The notes below the pieces were generated by a model that was not told where the DNA came from, did not search any database, and worked only from the letters and a program-made list of their open reading frames with translations. The position numbers were made by a program, and so were the translations under genes. From positions 1-14,339 of the forward strand of contig JAITIS010000114.1 of NCBI GenBank assembly GCA_031279305.1: 14,339 nucleotides of DNA, given 5' to 3'. Shown in pieces: positions 1 through 6,126 of this stretch (position 1 is the first letter of the stretch; each line of letters starts with the position of its first letter). This DNA is from Candidatus Margulisiibacteriota bacterium (GTDB lineage: Bacteria; Margulisbacteria; Termititenacia; Termititenacales; Termititenacaceae).

Positions 1-13
1 TATTTCCCCCCGC
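1..13 (-). promoter_or_regulatory. Probable ribosome binding site of a gene off the left edge
   Basis: Read on the minus strand, the 13 bases after the flgH stop are gcggggggaaata, a purine-rich Shine-Dalgarno-like tract like the one in front of flgH itself. A further minus-strand gene therefore probably starts within a few bases of the window edge. In many diderm flagellar clusters flgI (P-ring) follows flgH, so flgI is the natural guess, but nothing of it is visible. Confidence 0.35.
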
Positions 14-625
14 TTAGAATAACCAGCCAAACATTTTGGACAGTACGCCGGGCGATTGCGGTGTGGAAACCGTGCCCGCGCCTTTGACCGTAATTTTGGC
101 ATTGGCGATCTGCGTCGAATATATCGAGTTGTCATCCAGCAGACGGTCTGTGCTGACTATGCCGGAGACTTCCAGCGTCTCTACTTCATCGTTGACCTTG
201 ATCGAACGCTGTCCCAGCACGAAGAGGTTGCCATTGGGCTGTATATCGATAATCGTGGCGGTGATCGTGGTTTTGATCGAAGTCTCGCGGGTCGTCCGGC
301 CAGTGCCCGAATAATTAGCGCGGCCAGTGGTCAGAAAATTTAGGCGGTTATCGATAGTGTCGCGCCGGCCAGTGTTGCCCAGCGTCGAATTATTGTCCGC
401 GCGGTTGGTAAGATTGAGCGCAATATCATCGCTTTTGTTTGTTCGCGTGGTGCCGGACTGCGCGGCATTCAGGCTTTCATCGATAATAATGGTGATCGTA
501 TCACCGACGTTAAACTTAGTGTTTTTAAGCATCGGCGAGCGAGAATTAGTCCCCCAGAGCGAACTACCAAAACTTAGATTAAGACAGAGAAAAACCCCCA
601 GAAATAGGCCTAGATATTTTTTCAT
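14..625 (-). CDS. flgH: Flagellar L-ring protein FlgH
   Basis: FlgH builds the outer-membrane L-ring, the bushing through which the flagellar rod passes. The 203-residue product has the FlgH core: a GDTITIIIDESLNA segment near residue 42, a Thr/Asn-rich middle, and the C-terminal run PNGNLFVLGQRSIKVNDEVE followed by LEVSGIVSTDRL and STQIANAKI. Length is close to the usual 200-230. The N-terminus is a Sec signal peptide (KK, hydrophobic residues 4-19, likely cut after SFG at 20). FlgH is normally a lipoprotein, but here the only Cys (14) lies inside the hydrophobic core without a small residue at -1, so no lipobox is seen. The ATG is preceded by the strong tract gggggaaag. The gene follows flgA after 91 bases and has its own promoter there. 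Confidence 0.93.
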   Translation of the reverse strand: MKKYLGLFLGVFLCLNLSFGSSLWGTNSRSPMLKNTKFNVGDTITIIIDESLNAAQSGTTRTNKSDDIALNLTNRADNNSTLGNTGRRDTIDNRLNFLTTGRANYSGTGRTTRETSIKTTITATIIDIQPNGNLFVLGQRSIKVNDEVETLEVSGIVSTDRLLDDNSIYSTQIANAKITVKGAGTVSTPQSPGVLSKMFGWLF

Positions 626-664
626 CTTTCCCCCACTTATTTTTATTCCAGTCCCTTAATATTT

Positions 665-693
665 ATTATAGTATACAAAAAGGTGATTATCAA
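665..693 (-). promoter_or_regulatory. Sigma70-type promoter of flgH
   Basis: On the minus strand the flgA-flgH gap holds TTGATA (688-693, 5/6 to consensus), a 17-base spacer and a perfect TATAAT (665-670), about 40 bases before the flgH ATG. It is one of the best matches to the housekeeping consensus in the window. It suggests flgH and genes after it can be transcribed separately from flgG-flgA. No flagellar sigma28 or sigma54 box was seen here. Confidence 0.75.
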
Positions 694-716
694 ACCAAAT
701 TTGGAAGTTTACGCCT

Positions 717-1403
717 TTAGAGCGTCATCCGGCATTCTCCCTCGCCGGTGATCTCGACCTGCAAAACCCGGTCATTAGGAAGCCGCACCCTGATCCTGTC
801 TCCCAGTGTTCCGGCCTGCAGGGAGCGGGCGGTAGTTCGGACAACCACCCCCTCGCCCTGCACGCACAGGGACACATTGTCTCCCGCGTTGACCAGCCGG
901 CGCGCGCCTAACATCCAGACAAAAAGCGGATCGCCGGCATTCAGCCCGGCGGTCAGCACTATATCGCCGCGCAGAGAGCCGGCCTCGGCCAAATAACGGG
1001 AGTGTTTGAGAATATCCGTTCTGGCCGGGTAAAAATCCTCCGCGGTCACCGGCTCGCCTTTGCGCAGTGTCCGTCTGGCGTAATAAGCGTCCGCGTAAGC
1101 CTCGGCCCGGCAGCGCAGGCGAAAAGCCCGAAAAAAACGGCCGTCCGTGTATATGGCATATTTGACAAAAAACACCGGGCCTAAATCTTTGGCGGACAGC
1201 TCCGCCTCGATAGTGTAATTGTCTGTGCTGACAGCCACGGCCCGCGGCGATTTGACAAAATTGAGAGACACCGTTTTGTCCGCGAAACGGGGCAGACTTT
1301 TAATCTCGTCTAAAGCCAAACTTAACAGTTTTTCCGGTGTAATTTCAGCGGAAAAAATAACGGCCGCCAGACAGGCAGCCGTTATGAGCAGACGTCCCGG
1401 CAT
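717..1403 (-). CDS. flgA: Flagellar P-ring assembly chaperone FlgA
   Basis: FlgA is the periplasmic chaperone that helps FlgI assemble into the P-ring. The 228-residue product starts with a signal peptide (hydrophobic residues 5-18, likely cleavage after FSA at 19). A variable N-terminal part follows, then the SAF-like domain: ARRTLRKGEPVTAEDF near residues 108-123, a second repeat around LNAGDPLF, and the C-terminal signature GDNVSLCVQGEGVVVRTTAR, then AGTLGDRIRVR. These match the FlgA C-terminal half, including the usual 'ArslqdGtlGDrIrVr' pattern. It starts five bases after the flgG stop, so flgG and flgA are co-transcribed and probably translationally coupled. The Shine-Dalgarno is weak (tagag, inside the end of flgG). 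The order flgG-flgA-flgH is the standard one. Confidence 0.88.
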   Translation of the reverse strand: MPGRLLITAACLAAVIFSAEITPEKLLSLALDEIKSLPRFADKTVSLNFVKSPRAVAVSTDNYTIEAELSAKDLGPVFFVKYAIYTDGRFFRAFRLRCRAEAYADAYYARRTLRKGEPVTAEDFYPARTDILKHSRYLAEAGSLRGDIVLTAGLNAGDPLFVWMLGARRLVNAGDNVSLCVQGEGVVVRTTARSLQAGTLGDRIRVRLPNDRVLQVEITGEGECRMTL

Positions 1404-1408
1404 TAACT

Positions 1409-2197
1409 CTAGCCGCGGGCGATCTCTATGGCGGAATTTAACATCGCTTCGCCGGATTGGATCGCTTTGGAAACTACATCAAAAGAACGCTGGGTAATGA
1501 CCATCTGCATCATCTCCGCCACGATGTCCACATTGCTGCTTTCCAGCGAGAACTGGGCGATCTGGCCAAACCCTTCTTCTTCGGGCAGACCCTCAATGCC
1601 CAATCCAGAAGCCGCCGTCTCCACGTAGAGGTTGCCGCCGATGCTCTTGAGCGAGGACGGGTTGACGAAACGGATCAGCTCGATCTGGCCGATCTGCGAC
1701 TGCTCGATCTGGTTATTTTCCTGCACATAGACGGTGCCGGCGGTCGTGATGAGAATATTGGTTGTGGTGTCCGGTATGCGCAGTTCCGGCTCCATCGGAT
1801 AACCGTCGATATTGACGATGCGGCCGTCAGAGTCTTTGTGCAGATTGCCCGCGCGGGAATAAGCCAGCGAGCCGTCCGGCAGGCGGAATTTGAGCAGTCC
1901 CTCGCCCTGGATGGCGATGTCCAGCGAGTTATTCGTCACCTCGATAGTGCCGGAGGAAAAATCTTTGGGCGTGCCAACCACGCGCACGCCGGCCCCCAGC
2001 TCCACGCCGCCTTTTTCATAAGTAGTGTCGGCGTCGCGCACCGCTTCCTCCAGTATTTCCGGAAAAAGCGTTTCCATTTCCACCCGCGATTTTTTGAAGC
2101 CGGTGGTTTTGACGTTGGATACATTGTTGGTGATTGTAACTAGGTCTTTTTCCATAGCGCTCATGCCCGTAGCCGCCACGTGAAATTGTCTAAACAT
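1409..2197 (-). CDS. flgG: Flagellar basal-body distal rod protein FlgG
   Basis: FlgG polymerises into the distal rod of the flagellar basal body, inside the P- and L-rings. The 262-residue product has the usual length and both family ends: the N-terminal rod motif NNVSNVKTTGFKKSRVE (residues 24-40), and the C-terminal helix beginning SSNVDIVAEMMQMVITQRSF and running to MLNSAIEIARG. Between them lie the D1/D2 segments, with LDIAIQGEGLLKFRLPDGS followed by YSRAGN and INGYP-like text (VNIDGYPMEPEL). The ATG is preceded by aagaggggggttca, a very strong ribosome binding site. A sigma70-type promoter lies 29 bases upstream, divergent from rpsP. flgF, which often precedes flgG, is not adjacent. Confidence 0.95.
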   Translation of the reverse strand: MFRQFHVAATGMSAMEKDLVTITNNVSNVKTTGFKKSRVEMETLFPEILEEAVRDADTTYEKGGVELGAGVRVVGTPKDFSSGTIEVTNNSLDIAIQGEGLLKFRLPDGSLAYSRAGNLHKDSDGRIVNIDGYPMEPELRIPDTTTNILITTAGTVYVQENNQIEQSQIGQIELIRFVNPSSLKSIGGNLYVETAASGLGIEGLPEEEGFGQIAQFSLESSNVDIVAEMMQMVITQRSFDVVSKAIQSGEAMLNSAIEIARG

Positions 2198-2225
2198 TGA
2201 ACCCCCCTCTTAAAATTCAAATAAA

Positions 2226-2254
2226 ATAATACCACAAATTTACCGTATAGCCAA
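2226..2254 (-). promoter_or_regulatory. Promoter of flgG-flgA
   Basis: Minus strand: TTGGCT (2249-2254, 4/6), 17-base spacer, TATTAT (2226-2231, 5/6). Its -35 box overlaps, on the opposite strand, the -35 box of the rpsP promoter (2248-2253), so the two divergent promoters are likely to compete for polymerase. Confidence 0.6.
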
Positions 2255-2276
2255 ACGGAAAAAATAGCTATATAAT
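2248..2276 (+). promoter_or_regulatory. Promoter of the rpsP operon
   Basis: Plus strand: TAGCCA (2248-2253, 4/6), exactly 17 bases, then a perfect TATAAT (2271-2276). Expected transcription start is near 2283, leaving a leader of about 35 bases before the rpsP start codon. Confidence 0.65.
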
Positions 2277-2289
2277 AGAAGCTAGAGTT

Positions 2290-2303
2290 GCCTAGAGATA
2301 GGC
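2290..2303 (+). promoter_or_regulatory. Hairpin with GNRA-type loop in the rpsP leader
   Basis: GCCTA (2290-2294) and TAGGC (2299-2303) form a perfect 5-bp stem closing the tetraloop GAGA, a member of the stable GNRA class. It ends two bases before the Shine-Dalgarno GGAGGTGA (2306-2313). It may stabilise the 5' end or be part of a leader structure. No similarity to a named S16 leader is claimed. Confidence 0.4.
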
Positions 2304-2317
2304 GTGGAGGTGAACTT

Positions 2318-2563
2318 GTGTCAGTCAAACTAAAACTAAAGCGTATGGGCAAAAAACACCAGCCTTTTTACAGACTGATTGCGATAGACAGCCGCAGGGC
2401 TTTAAGTTCGGGAGAATATTTGGATAATCTAGGTTTTTACAATCCTTTGGTCAAACCGGCGGAATTCAAGGTGGACGCGGAAAAACTAAAAAAATGGCGC
2501 GGCGCCGGAGCCAAACCTTCGGAGCGAGTCGCCAAACTGTTGAAACAAGCCAATATAGCCTAA
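2318..2563 (+). CDS. rpsP: 30S ribosomal protein S16
   Basis: S16 is a primary-binding protein of the small ribosomal subunit that stabilises the 16S rRNA 5' domain. The 81-residue product shows the full family pattern: VKLKLKRMGKKHQPFYRLIA, then DSRRALSSGEYLDNLGFYNPL, then a WRGAGAKPSERVAKLL tail. An upstream TTG at 2288 would extend the frame by ten residues. I chose the GTG at 2318 because GGAGGTGA lies four bases before it and because the family begins with M-(A/S)-V-(K/R)-(I/L)-(R/K)-L. It is the first gene of the operon rpsP-khpA-ylqD-rimM-trmD, the order known from Bacillus subtilis. Confidence 0.96.
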   Translation: MSVKLKLKRMGKKHQPFYRLIAIDSRRALSSGEYLDNLGFYNPLVKPAEFKVDAEKLKKWRGAGAKPSERVAKLLKQANIA

Positions 2564-2580
2564 CTTTTAAGGAGCAGTCA

Positions 2581-2835
2581 ATGAAAAATCTGGTGGAGCT
2601 GCTGGTCAAGTCACTGGTCGACAATCAAGAGCAGGTTAATGTCACCGAAACTGCCGGCAGCAGCGTGATTATCATTGAGATCAAAGTCGATCCGTCTGAT
2701 GTGGGCAAAATCATCGGCAAAGAAGGCCGTATCGCCAATGCCATACGCACCGTAGTCAAGGCGGCGGGCGCCAAGCAGAATAAAAAAGTCACCGTGGAGA
2801 TCGTCACCGACGATAATAATGCTCCGCGGGAATAA
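2581..2835 (+). CDS. khpA: KH-domain RNA-binding protein KhpA (YlqC family)
   Basis: KhpA is a small single-KH RNA-binding protein. In Gram-positive bacteria it pairs with KhpB and affects cell elongation and RNA metabolism. The 84-residue product is almost all KH domain: MKNLVELLVKSLVDNQEQV, then a VIIIEIKVDPSDVGKIIGKE run. The RNA-binding GxxG loop is GKEG at residues 46-49, and the following helix is RIANAIRTVVKAAG. The start is the ATG at 2581 with aaggag seven bases upstream; a longer reading frame open from 2494 only reads through rpsP in another frame. It sits 17 bases after rpsP, its usual place. No khpB is in the window. Confidence 0.93.
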   Translation: MKNLVELLVKSLVDNQEQVNVTETAGSSVIIIEIKVDPSDVGKIIGKEGRIANAIRTVVKAAGAKQNKKVTVEIVTDDNNAPRE

Positions 2836-2854
2836 ATAAACAAGGGGGGAGTTT

Positions 2855-3277
2855 ATGGAATTAAGTCTGCAGAGAAATGTCACTATTAAGGTTATCGTCA
2901 CGGAGGAATTCAAAAAATACCTCGTGGCCGAGCTGGAAAGAGCCATCAAAAATATGGACGGCCAGCTGGGCAATATGGAAACCCAAGGCAAGCGTCTGGT
3001 CGAAAATCTCAAAAAACAGGGCGAGAAAACTGTCAAACAGATTTCCGCCATAGTTCAGCAGATAAATCTGGATAAACAGCAGGCCACGCTGGCCAAAACC
3101 GATCTGGATAAAAAGATCGAGGAAGCCAAAAATTTGAAAATCGGCGCGGAGTTTTTGCAGGGCACCGTGCAGGGCACCGTCACCGTCAAAGAAGGCGACA
3201 ATCTCTACAAAAAACTGGGCGGCGTGGAAGTGTTGCTCAAAGACGGCATTATTCAAGAGATCCGGGGAGTGAACTGA
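2855..3277 (+). CDS. ylqD: YlqD-family coiled-coil protein
   Basis: The 140-residue product matches the YlqD family in position (between khpA and rimM, as in B. subtilis) and layout. It has an N-terminal strand region (LSLQRNVTIKVIVTEEFKK), a charged heptad-like helical middle (about residues 20-95, rich in Glu, Lys and Gln, likely coiled coil), and a C-terminal segment with LQGTVQGTVTVKEGDNLYKK and VEVLLKDGIIQEIR. YlqD function is unknown; the context suggests a link to ribosome assembly or translation, which is inference. The ribosome binding site is aaggggggag, six bases before the ATG. The stop codon overlaps the probable rimM start. No signal peptide or membrane span is seen. Confidence 0.8.
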   Translation: MELSLQRNVTIKVIVTEEFKKYLVAELERAIKNMDGQLGNMETQGKRLVENLKKQGEKTVKQISAIVQQINLDKQQATLAKTDLDKKIEEAKNLKIGAEFLQGTVQGTVTVKEGDNLYKKLGGVEVLLKDGIIQEIRGVN

Positions 3278-3732
3278 TTTATTCGCTCGGCGTCATCACC
3301 GGCGCGCACGGCGTCAAGGGCGAAATTAAACTTCGTTGCGTCTACGGGGATTTTGATTTTTCCGGCGTAAAAAATATATACATCGGCGGCCAGCGCTACA
3401 CGCTGGACAGCTGCCGCCCGCATAAAGCCAGCATCCTGCTTAAATTACGGGAAACAACCGACCGGAGCGCGGCGGAAACTCTGCGCGGACAGGAAGTCTG
3501 TCTGCCGGAGAGTCCGCGCCAAAACACCGTATTCAGGGAAGACCTGCTCGGCAAAGAGGTTATCGACAGAGGGAAAAACATCGGGACAGTCACGGAAATA
3601 ATCCAGTCGCCGGCGCACGATATATTGGTGATAAAAAAGGATGGCGCGGAAATGCTGGTGCCGCGCGCGGCTAAATTTATTCTGGAAATAGCGGATAAAA
3701 TAAAGGCGGATTTGAACGATCTGGGCGAGTAA
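3274..3732 (+). CDS. rimM: Ribosome maturation factor RimM, probable CTG start
   Basis: RimM binds S19 and helps mature the 30S head. The frame reads (M)IYSLGVITGAHGVKGEIKL at the N-terminus, the classic RimM opening with G-x-HG-x-KGE. A PRC-barrel half follows: FREDLLGKEVID near residue 89, then GTVTEIIQSPAHDILVI and MLVPRAAKFIL. At 152 residues it is slightly short of the usual 165-175. No ATG, GTG or TTG lies in frame near the conserved start, nor upstream through the end of ylqD as far as I read (about 3180). The best start is CTG at 3274-3276, overlapping the ylqD TGA as CTGA, the counterpart of the common ATGA coupling, with ggggag four bases before it. ATT at 3277 is the alternative. 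The body of the gene is intact; only the start is unusual. Confidence 0.88.
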   Translation: MIYSLGVITGAHGVKGEIKLRCVYGDFDFSGVKNIYIGGQRYTLDSCRPHKASILLKLRETTDRSAAETLRGQEVCLPESPRQNTVFREDLLGKEVIDRGKNIGTVTEIIQSPAHDILVIKKDGAEMLVPRAAKFILEIADKIKADLNDLGE

Positions 3733-3750
3733 TATTTATCCCGCGAGCCT

Positions 3751-3783
3751 ATGAGGATTGTCTCCTGGCCTGATTGCGGCTAG
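3751..3783 (+). CDS. Possible ten-codon leader ORF before trmD
   Basis: ATG at 3751 opens a frame reading MRIVSWPDCG and ending at TAG 3781-3783, whose AG forms the start of the trmD Shine-Dalgarno (AGGA, 3782-3785). A ribosome finishing this ORF would sit on the hairpin at 3764-3784 and open the trmD binding site. There is no strong ribosome binding site in front of it (only gcgag), and a ten-codon ORF can occur by chance, so this is a suggestion. Confidence 0.2.
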   Translation: MRIVSWPDCG

Positions 3784-3784
3784 G
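3764..3784 (+). promoter_or_regulatory. Hairpin covering the trmD ribosome binding site
   Basis: CCTGGCC (3764-3770) pairs with GGCTAGG (3778-3784) over seven base pairs, including one G-U, around a 7-base loop. The 3' arm includes AGG of the AGGA that lies eight bases before the trmD ATG. Sequestration would lower trmD translation. Translational control that keeps RimM and TrmD far below S16 and L19 is known from E. coli, so the idea is reasonable but untested here. Confidence 0.45.
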
Positions 3785-3793
3785 ATTGGGTTT

Positions 3794-4456
3794 ATGCAAT
3801 TTAATATTCTGACTATTTTTCCCGAAGTCATCGAGCCGTACTGCAGCGCGTCGATCATCGGCCGGGCGCAAAAGAAAAAACTGCTAAAAATAAATGTGGT
3901 AAATATCCGCGGCTACTCCGCGGACAAGCGCCGCAAGGTTGATGACGAGCCTTTTGGCGGCGGGCCCGGAATGGTGATGCTAGCCCAGCCGATCTATGAC
4001 TGCCTCGCCGCGCTCAAACTGCCCCAGAAACGCCGCGTCATCCTGACCAGCCCGCAGGGCAGGCCGTGGACGCAGGCGCTGGCCAAAGACTTCGCGCGGG
4101 AAAAAAACATCACGATCATCTGCGGGCGCTACGAGGGCGTCGACGAGCGCATAATGCCTCTGATCACCGATGAAATATCCATCGGAGATTATGTGCTCAC
4201 CGGCGGCGAGCTGCCCGCGCTGGTCATAATCGACAGCATAGCTAGAATGTTAAGCGGCGTGGTAAAGGAAGCGTCGGTCATCAACGAAACCTTTTATGAC
4301 GGCGCGTCTTTTGACCATCCGCATTACACCCGTCCGGCGGATTTCCGCGGGCTGAAAACGCCGGCGGTTTTGCTAAACGGCAATCATAAGGAAATAGAAA
4401 CGTGGCGGCAGGAAATGGCGGAGAAAAAAAGAAAAAGAGTGAGGCCGGAACTGTAG
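3794..4456 (+). CDS. trmD: tRNA (guanine-37-N1) methyltransferase TrmD
   Basis: TrmD uses S-adenosylmethionine to methylate G37 next to the anticodon of tRNAs that read CNN-type codons, which prevents +1 frameshifts. The 220-residue product has all hallmarks: ILTIFPEVI at the start, VDDEPFGGGPGMVM (49-62), the SPQGR motif (86-90), the knot motif CGRYEGVDERI (110-120), SIGDYVLTGGELPAL (129-143), the catalytic-loop segment FDHPHYTRP (173-181) and LLNGNHKEIETWR. It stops at RPEL (220), where many homologs carry an extra 15-25 residues, so the C-terminal tail is short. The ATG at 3794 was chosen over an upstream in-frame TTG (3758) because FNILTIFPE marks the usual N-terminus. rplS, which usually follows, is absent; a convergent gene begins its stop codon one base later. 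Confidence 0.95.
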   Translation: MQFNILTIFPEVIEPYCSASIIGRAQKKKLLKINVVNIRGYSADKRRKVDDEPFGGGPGMVMLAQPIYDCLAALKLPQKRRVILTSPQGRPWTQALAKDFAREKNITIICGRYEGVDERIMPLITDEISIGDYVLTGGELPALVIIDSIARMLSGVVKEASVINETFYDGASFDHPHYTRPADFRGLKTPAVLLNGNHKEIETWRQEMAEKKRKRVRPEL

Positions 4457-4457
4457 C

Positions 4458-5006
4458 CTAGCGTATTCTTTTTATGTAAATAACTGAATAATACCTCGGT
4501 CTATTATCATAACCGTTCGGTGAGCCAGTGCTTTGCAGAGAAGGCGTCCCGGTCATTGTATGCGTATGGCCAAGCCGTAAAGTATTACGCGCGCAGTTTT
4601 TCTGCCCTTCATATGCCGCCTGACTCGCCGTCCCGCCGTCTGTGCGTCCTCCGTGAACATTAACGCTTACATTTGCGCTATTGCCTCCTCCGTTATAGGT
4701 ATAATCGGTTTGGAAAGACGAGGTTGTGAAATCACCCAAACTGTTTTCTAAAATAAATCTATGCGTGTGCCTCGGAAAATTTAACATAAAATTGGCTCCG
4801 CCTCTCTGTCCTCTAACAGGGCTACCCATAAGAAATCTATTTGTCAAATCCGGCGTGCCGTTGCTGCCGTCACATTTATACCAGCCGACCAGTGTTTTAT
4901 TATCCTGCCAGCCGTCGCCGTCGTACATCAGGATTGTCCCCACCGGAAGCATTGTGAGATTGAGCATATCAAGTGCCAGTATTTCTAAATTACGGGCTAT
5001 AACCAT
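4458..5006 (-). CDS. Tail-collar-like HxH protein 1 (subfamily A)
   Basis: This is the last of six tandem paralogs, 182 residues. Residues 19-60 carry the collar-like core of phage tail fibres: LPVGTILMYDG, GWYKCDGSNG, then TPDLTNRFLMG. HxH motifs stand at H80/H82 and H147/H149, and the C-terminus is DNRPRYYSVIYIKR. In T4 gp12 and gp37, HxH triplets bind metal in the intertwined trimer tip, so a trimeric metal-stabilised binding tip is inferred. It is the most diverged of its trio: the strand after the core lacks the usual NMPxH and has FPRH. The Cys before the second HxH (NCARNTLRLGH) is shared with the next two genes. No signal peptide or membrane span. Start ATG with gggaga-like site (ggagaaa). 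Its stop lies one base from the convergent trmD stop. Confidence 0.68.
   Translation of the reverse strand: MVIARNLEILALDMLNLTMLPVGTILMYDGDGWQDNKTLVGWYKCDGSNGTPDLTNRFLMGSPVRGQRGGANFMLNFPRHTHRFILENSLGDFTTSSFQTDYTYNGGGNSANVSVNVHGGRTDGGTASQAAYEGQKNCARNTLRLGHTHTMTGTPSLQSTGSPNGYDNRPRYYSVIYIKRIR
4821..4862. repeat. Direct repeat copy 1, in collar-like gene 1
   Basis: A 42-base block encoding the FLMGS/PDL...RF core is repeated at 5387-5428 with one mismatch (t at 4841 against c at 5407) and at 5941-5982 with five mismatches to this copy. It marks recent tandem duplication or gene conversion. Confidence 0.85.
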
Positions 5007-5014
5007 TTTTTCTC

Positions 5015-5572
5015 CTAAAACATTTTTTTTACAAAAATCACCGAATGATAAAGCGGCCTATTATCCACAGGAGCACTCGCGCCGGCAGAACCCACCGTCG
5101 CAGGAATCGTATGAGAATGCCCCAAAGGAAAAGTATTAGTGGCACACACATCGTTTCCATAATTACTATCAGTACTGCCTCTTCTGGTACTAACGCTTAC
5201 ATTTATGGAATTTCCACCGCCGCCGTAATTATAGTTGGTATCAAACCAAGATGTAGCATATCTCTCATCAAGATTTTCATTTATGCTAACACTGGAAACA
5301 GTGTGTTCGTGGGCCGGCAGATGATTAGCCGTCAGATATTGCGTATTCGTGCCGTCTTCCCCGTCCGCAGGCATACCAGAAGCATCGCTACCCATAAGAA
5401 ATCTATCTGTCAAATCCGGCGTGCCGTTTCGTCCGTTGCATTGATACCAGCCCGGAATAGTTTTATTATCCTCCCAGCCGGATCCGTCATACGGCAGGAT
5501 GGCGCCTTTGGGCATAAAAGAAAGGCTCAAAATATCCGCGGCAGAAATCTTGTTATGATTAGATATAACCAT
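5015..5572 (-). CDS. Tail-collar-like HxH protein 2 (subfamily A)
   Basis: A 185-residue paralog with the collar-like core (MPKGAILPYDG, GWYQCNGRNG, TPDLTDRFLMG at residues 20-61), HxH motifs at H88/H90 (LPAHEH) and H152/H154 (LGHSH), and the C-terminus DNRPLYHSVIFVKK. Its middle (ATSWFDTNYNYGGGGNSINV, about 106-125) lines up with those of genes 1 and 3, and it shares the C-A-x-N motif before the second HxH. A nine-residue stretch (GSDASGMPADGEDG region) has a small insertion compared with its neighbours. Start ATG has gggga upstream and lies eight bases after gene 3, so translation is probably coupled. Function as a binding tip is inferred. Confidence 0.7.
   Translation of the reverse strand: MVISNHNKISAADILSLSFMPKGAILPYDGSGWEDNKTIPGWYQCNGRNGTPDLTDRFLMGSDASGMPADGEDGTNTQYLTANHLPAHEHTVSSVSINENLDERYATSWFDTNYNYGGGGNSINVSVSTRRGSTDSNYGNDVCATNTFPLGHSHTIPATVGSAGASAPVDNRPLYHSVIFVKKMF
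5387..5428. repeat. Direct repeat copy 2, in collar-like gene 2
   Basis: Matches 41 of 42 bases with copy 1 (4821-4862). Near identity at DNA level, although most of the two genes has drifted, points to recent copying or conversion limited to this block. Confidence 0.85.
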
Positions 5573-5580
5573 GCTGTCCC

Positions 5581-6126
5581 CTATACTACTTTCTTGATGT
5601 AAATGACTTTATAATACTGCGGCCTGTTATCAAAAGGCTGGCTTTGGCCGGTCTCCGCCATTACGGTAACAGGATTATGTTTATGCCTGAGTTTCAACAC
5701 ATTTTGAGCACAGGTGTCATTGCCAAAACCGGAATCAGATTTTCCAACGCGGGTTTCTCTGGTCACGTTACTGGAGTTTCCGCTACCCAGCTGGCTGTAG
5801 TCCGTTTGAAACCAAGATGTGGTGTAATTTCCCAGACTGCTCTGCACGCTGCCAACACCAGTCAGCGAGTGGGTGTGCGCCGGCATATTATCCAAGGTCA
5901 AAGTTTGAGTGTTTGTTCCTCCAGTCTGGCCTTTGGCAAGGCTGCCTATAATAAATCTATCCGTCAAATCCGGCGTGCCGTTTTGTCCGTTGCACTGGTA
6001 CCAGCCCGGTATCGTTTTGTTATCCTCCCAGCCTGTGCCGTCATAAATCAAGATGGTCCCTTTTGGGAAAAAAGACATACTGTTCACATCTTCCGGAAGT
6101 ATTCTTTCGCCGCTGGCAATAGTCAT
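5581..6126 (-). CDS. Tail-collar-like HxH protein 3 (subfamily A)
   Basis: A 181-residue paralog and the one closest to a textbook collar domain: FPKGTILIYDG, GWYQCNGQNG, TPDLTDRFIIGS, then KGQTGGTNTQTLTLDNMPAH. HxH motifs are at H84/H86 and H148/H150, and the C-terminus is DNRPQYYKVIYIKK. The middle shares TTSWFQTDY and GSGNSSNV with genes 1 and 2. Its ATG overlaps the stop of an upstream start-less frame as TAATG, with ggggga six bases before. That upstream frame and a 135-base gap separate it from the second trio. Whether genes 3-2-1 have a promoter of their own in the gap is unclear; I see only weak matches. Confidence 0.72.
   Translation of the reverse strand: MTIASGERILPEDVNSMSFFPKGTILIYDGTGWEDNKTIPGWYQCNGQNGTPDLTDRFIIGSLAKGQTGGTNTQTLTLDNMPAHTHSLTGVGSVQSSLGNYTTSWFQTDYSQLGSGNSSNVTRETRVGKSDSGFGNDTCAQNVLKLRHKHNPVTVMAETGQSQPFDNRPQYYKVIYIKKVV
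5941..5982. repeat. Direct repeat copy 3, in collar-like gene 3
   Basis: Third copy of the 42-base block, differing from copy 1 at five positions. The last 20 bases (gtcaaatccggcgtgccgtt) are identical in all three copies of subfamily A and are not kept in subfamily B. Confidence 0.75.

Noticed and set aside
1457..2143. Plus-strand frame of 228 codons opposite flgG
   Set aside because: Complete antisense overlap with a well-conserved flagellar gene; no recognisable domain.
4440..4475. Bidirectional terminator between trmD and collar-like gene 1
   Set aside because: There is a short T-run (4469-4473) but only a 4-bp stem could be drawn before it; not convincing.
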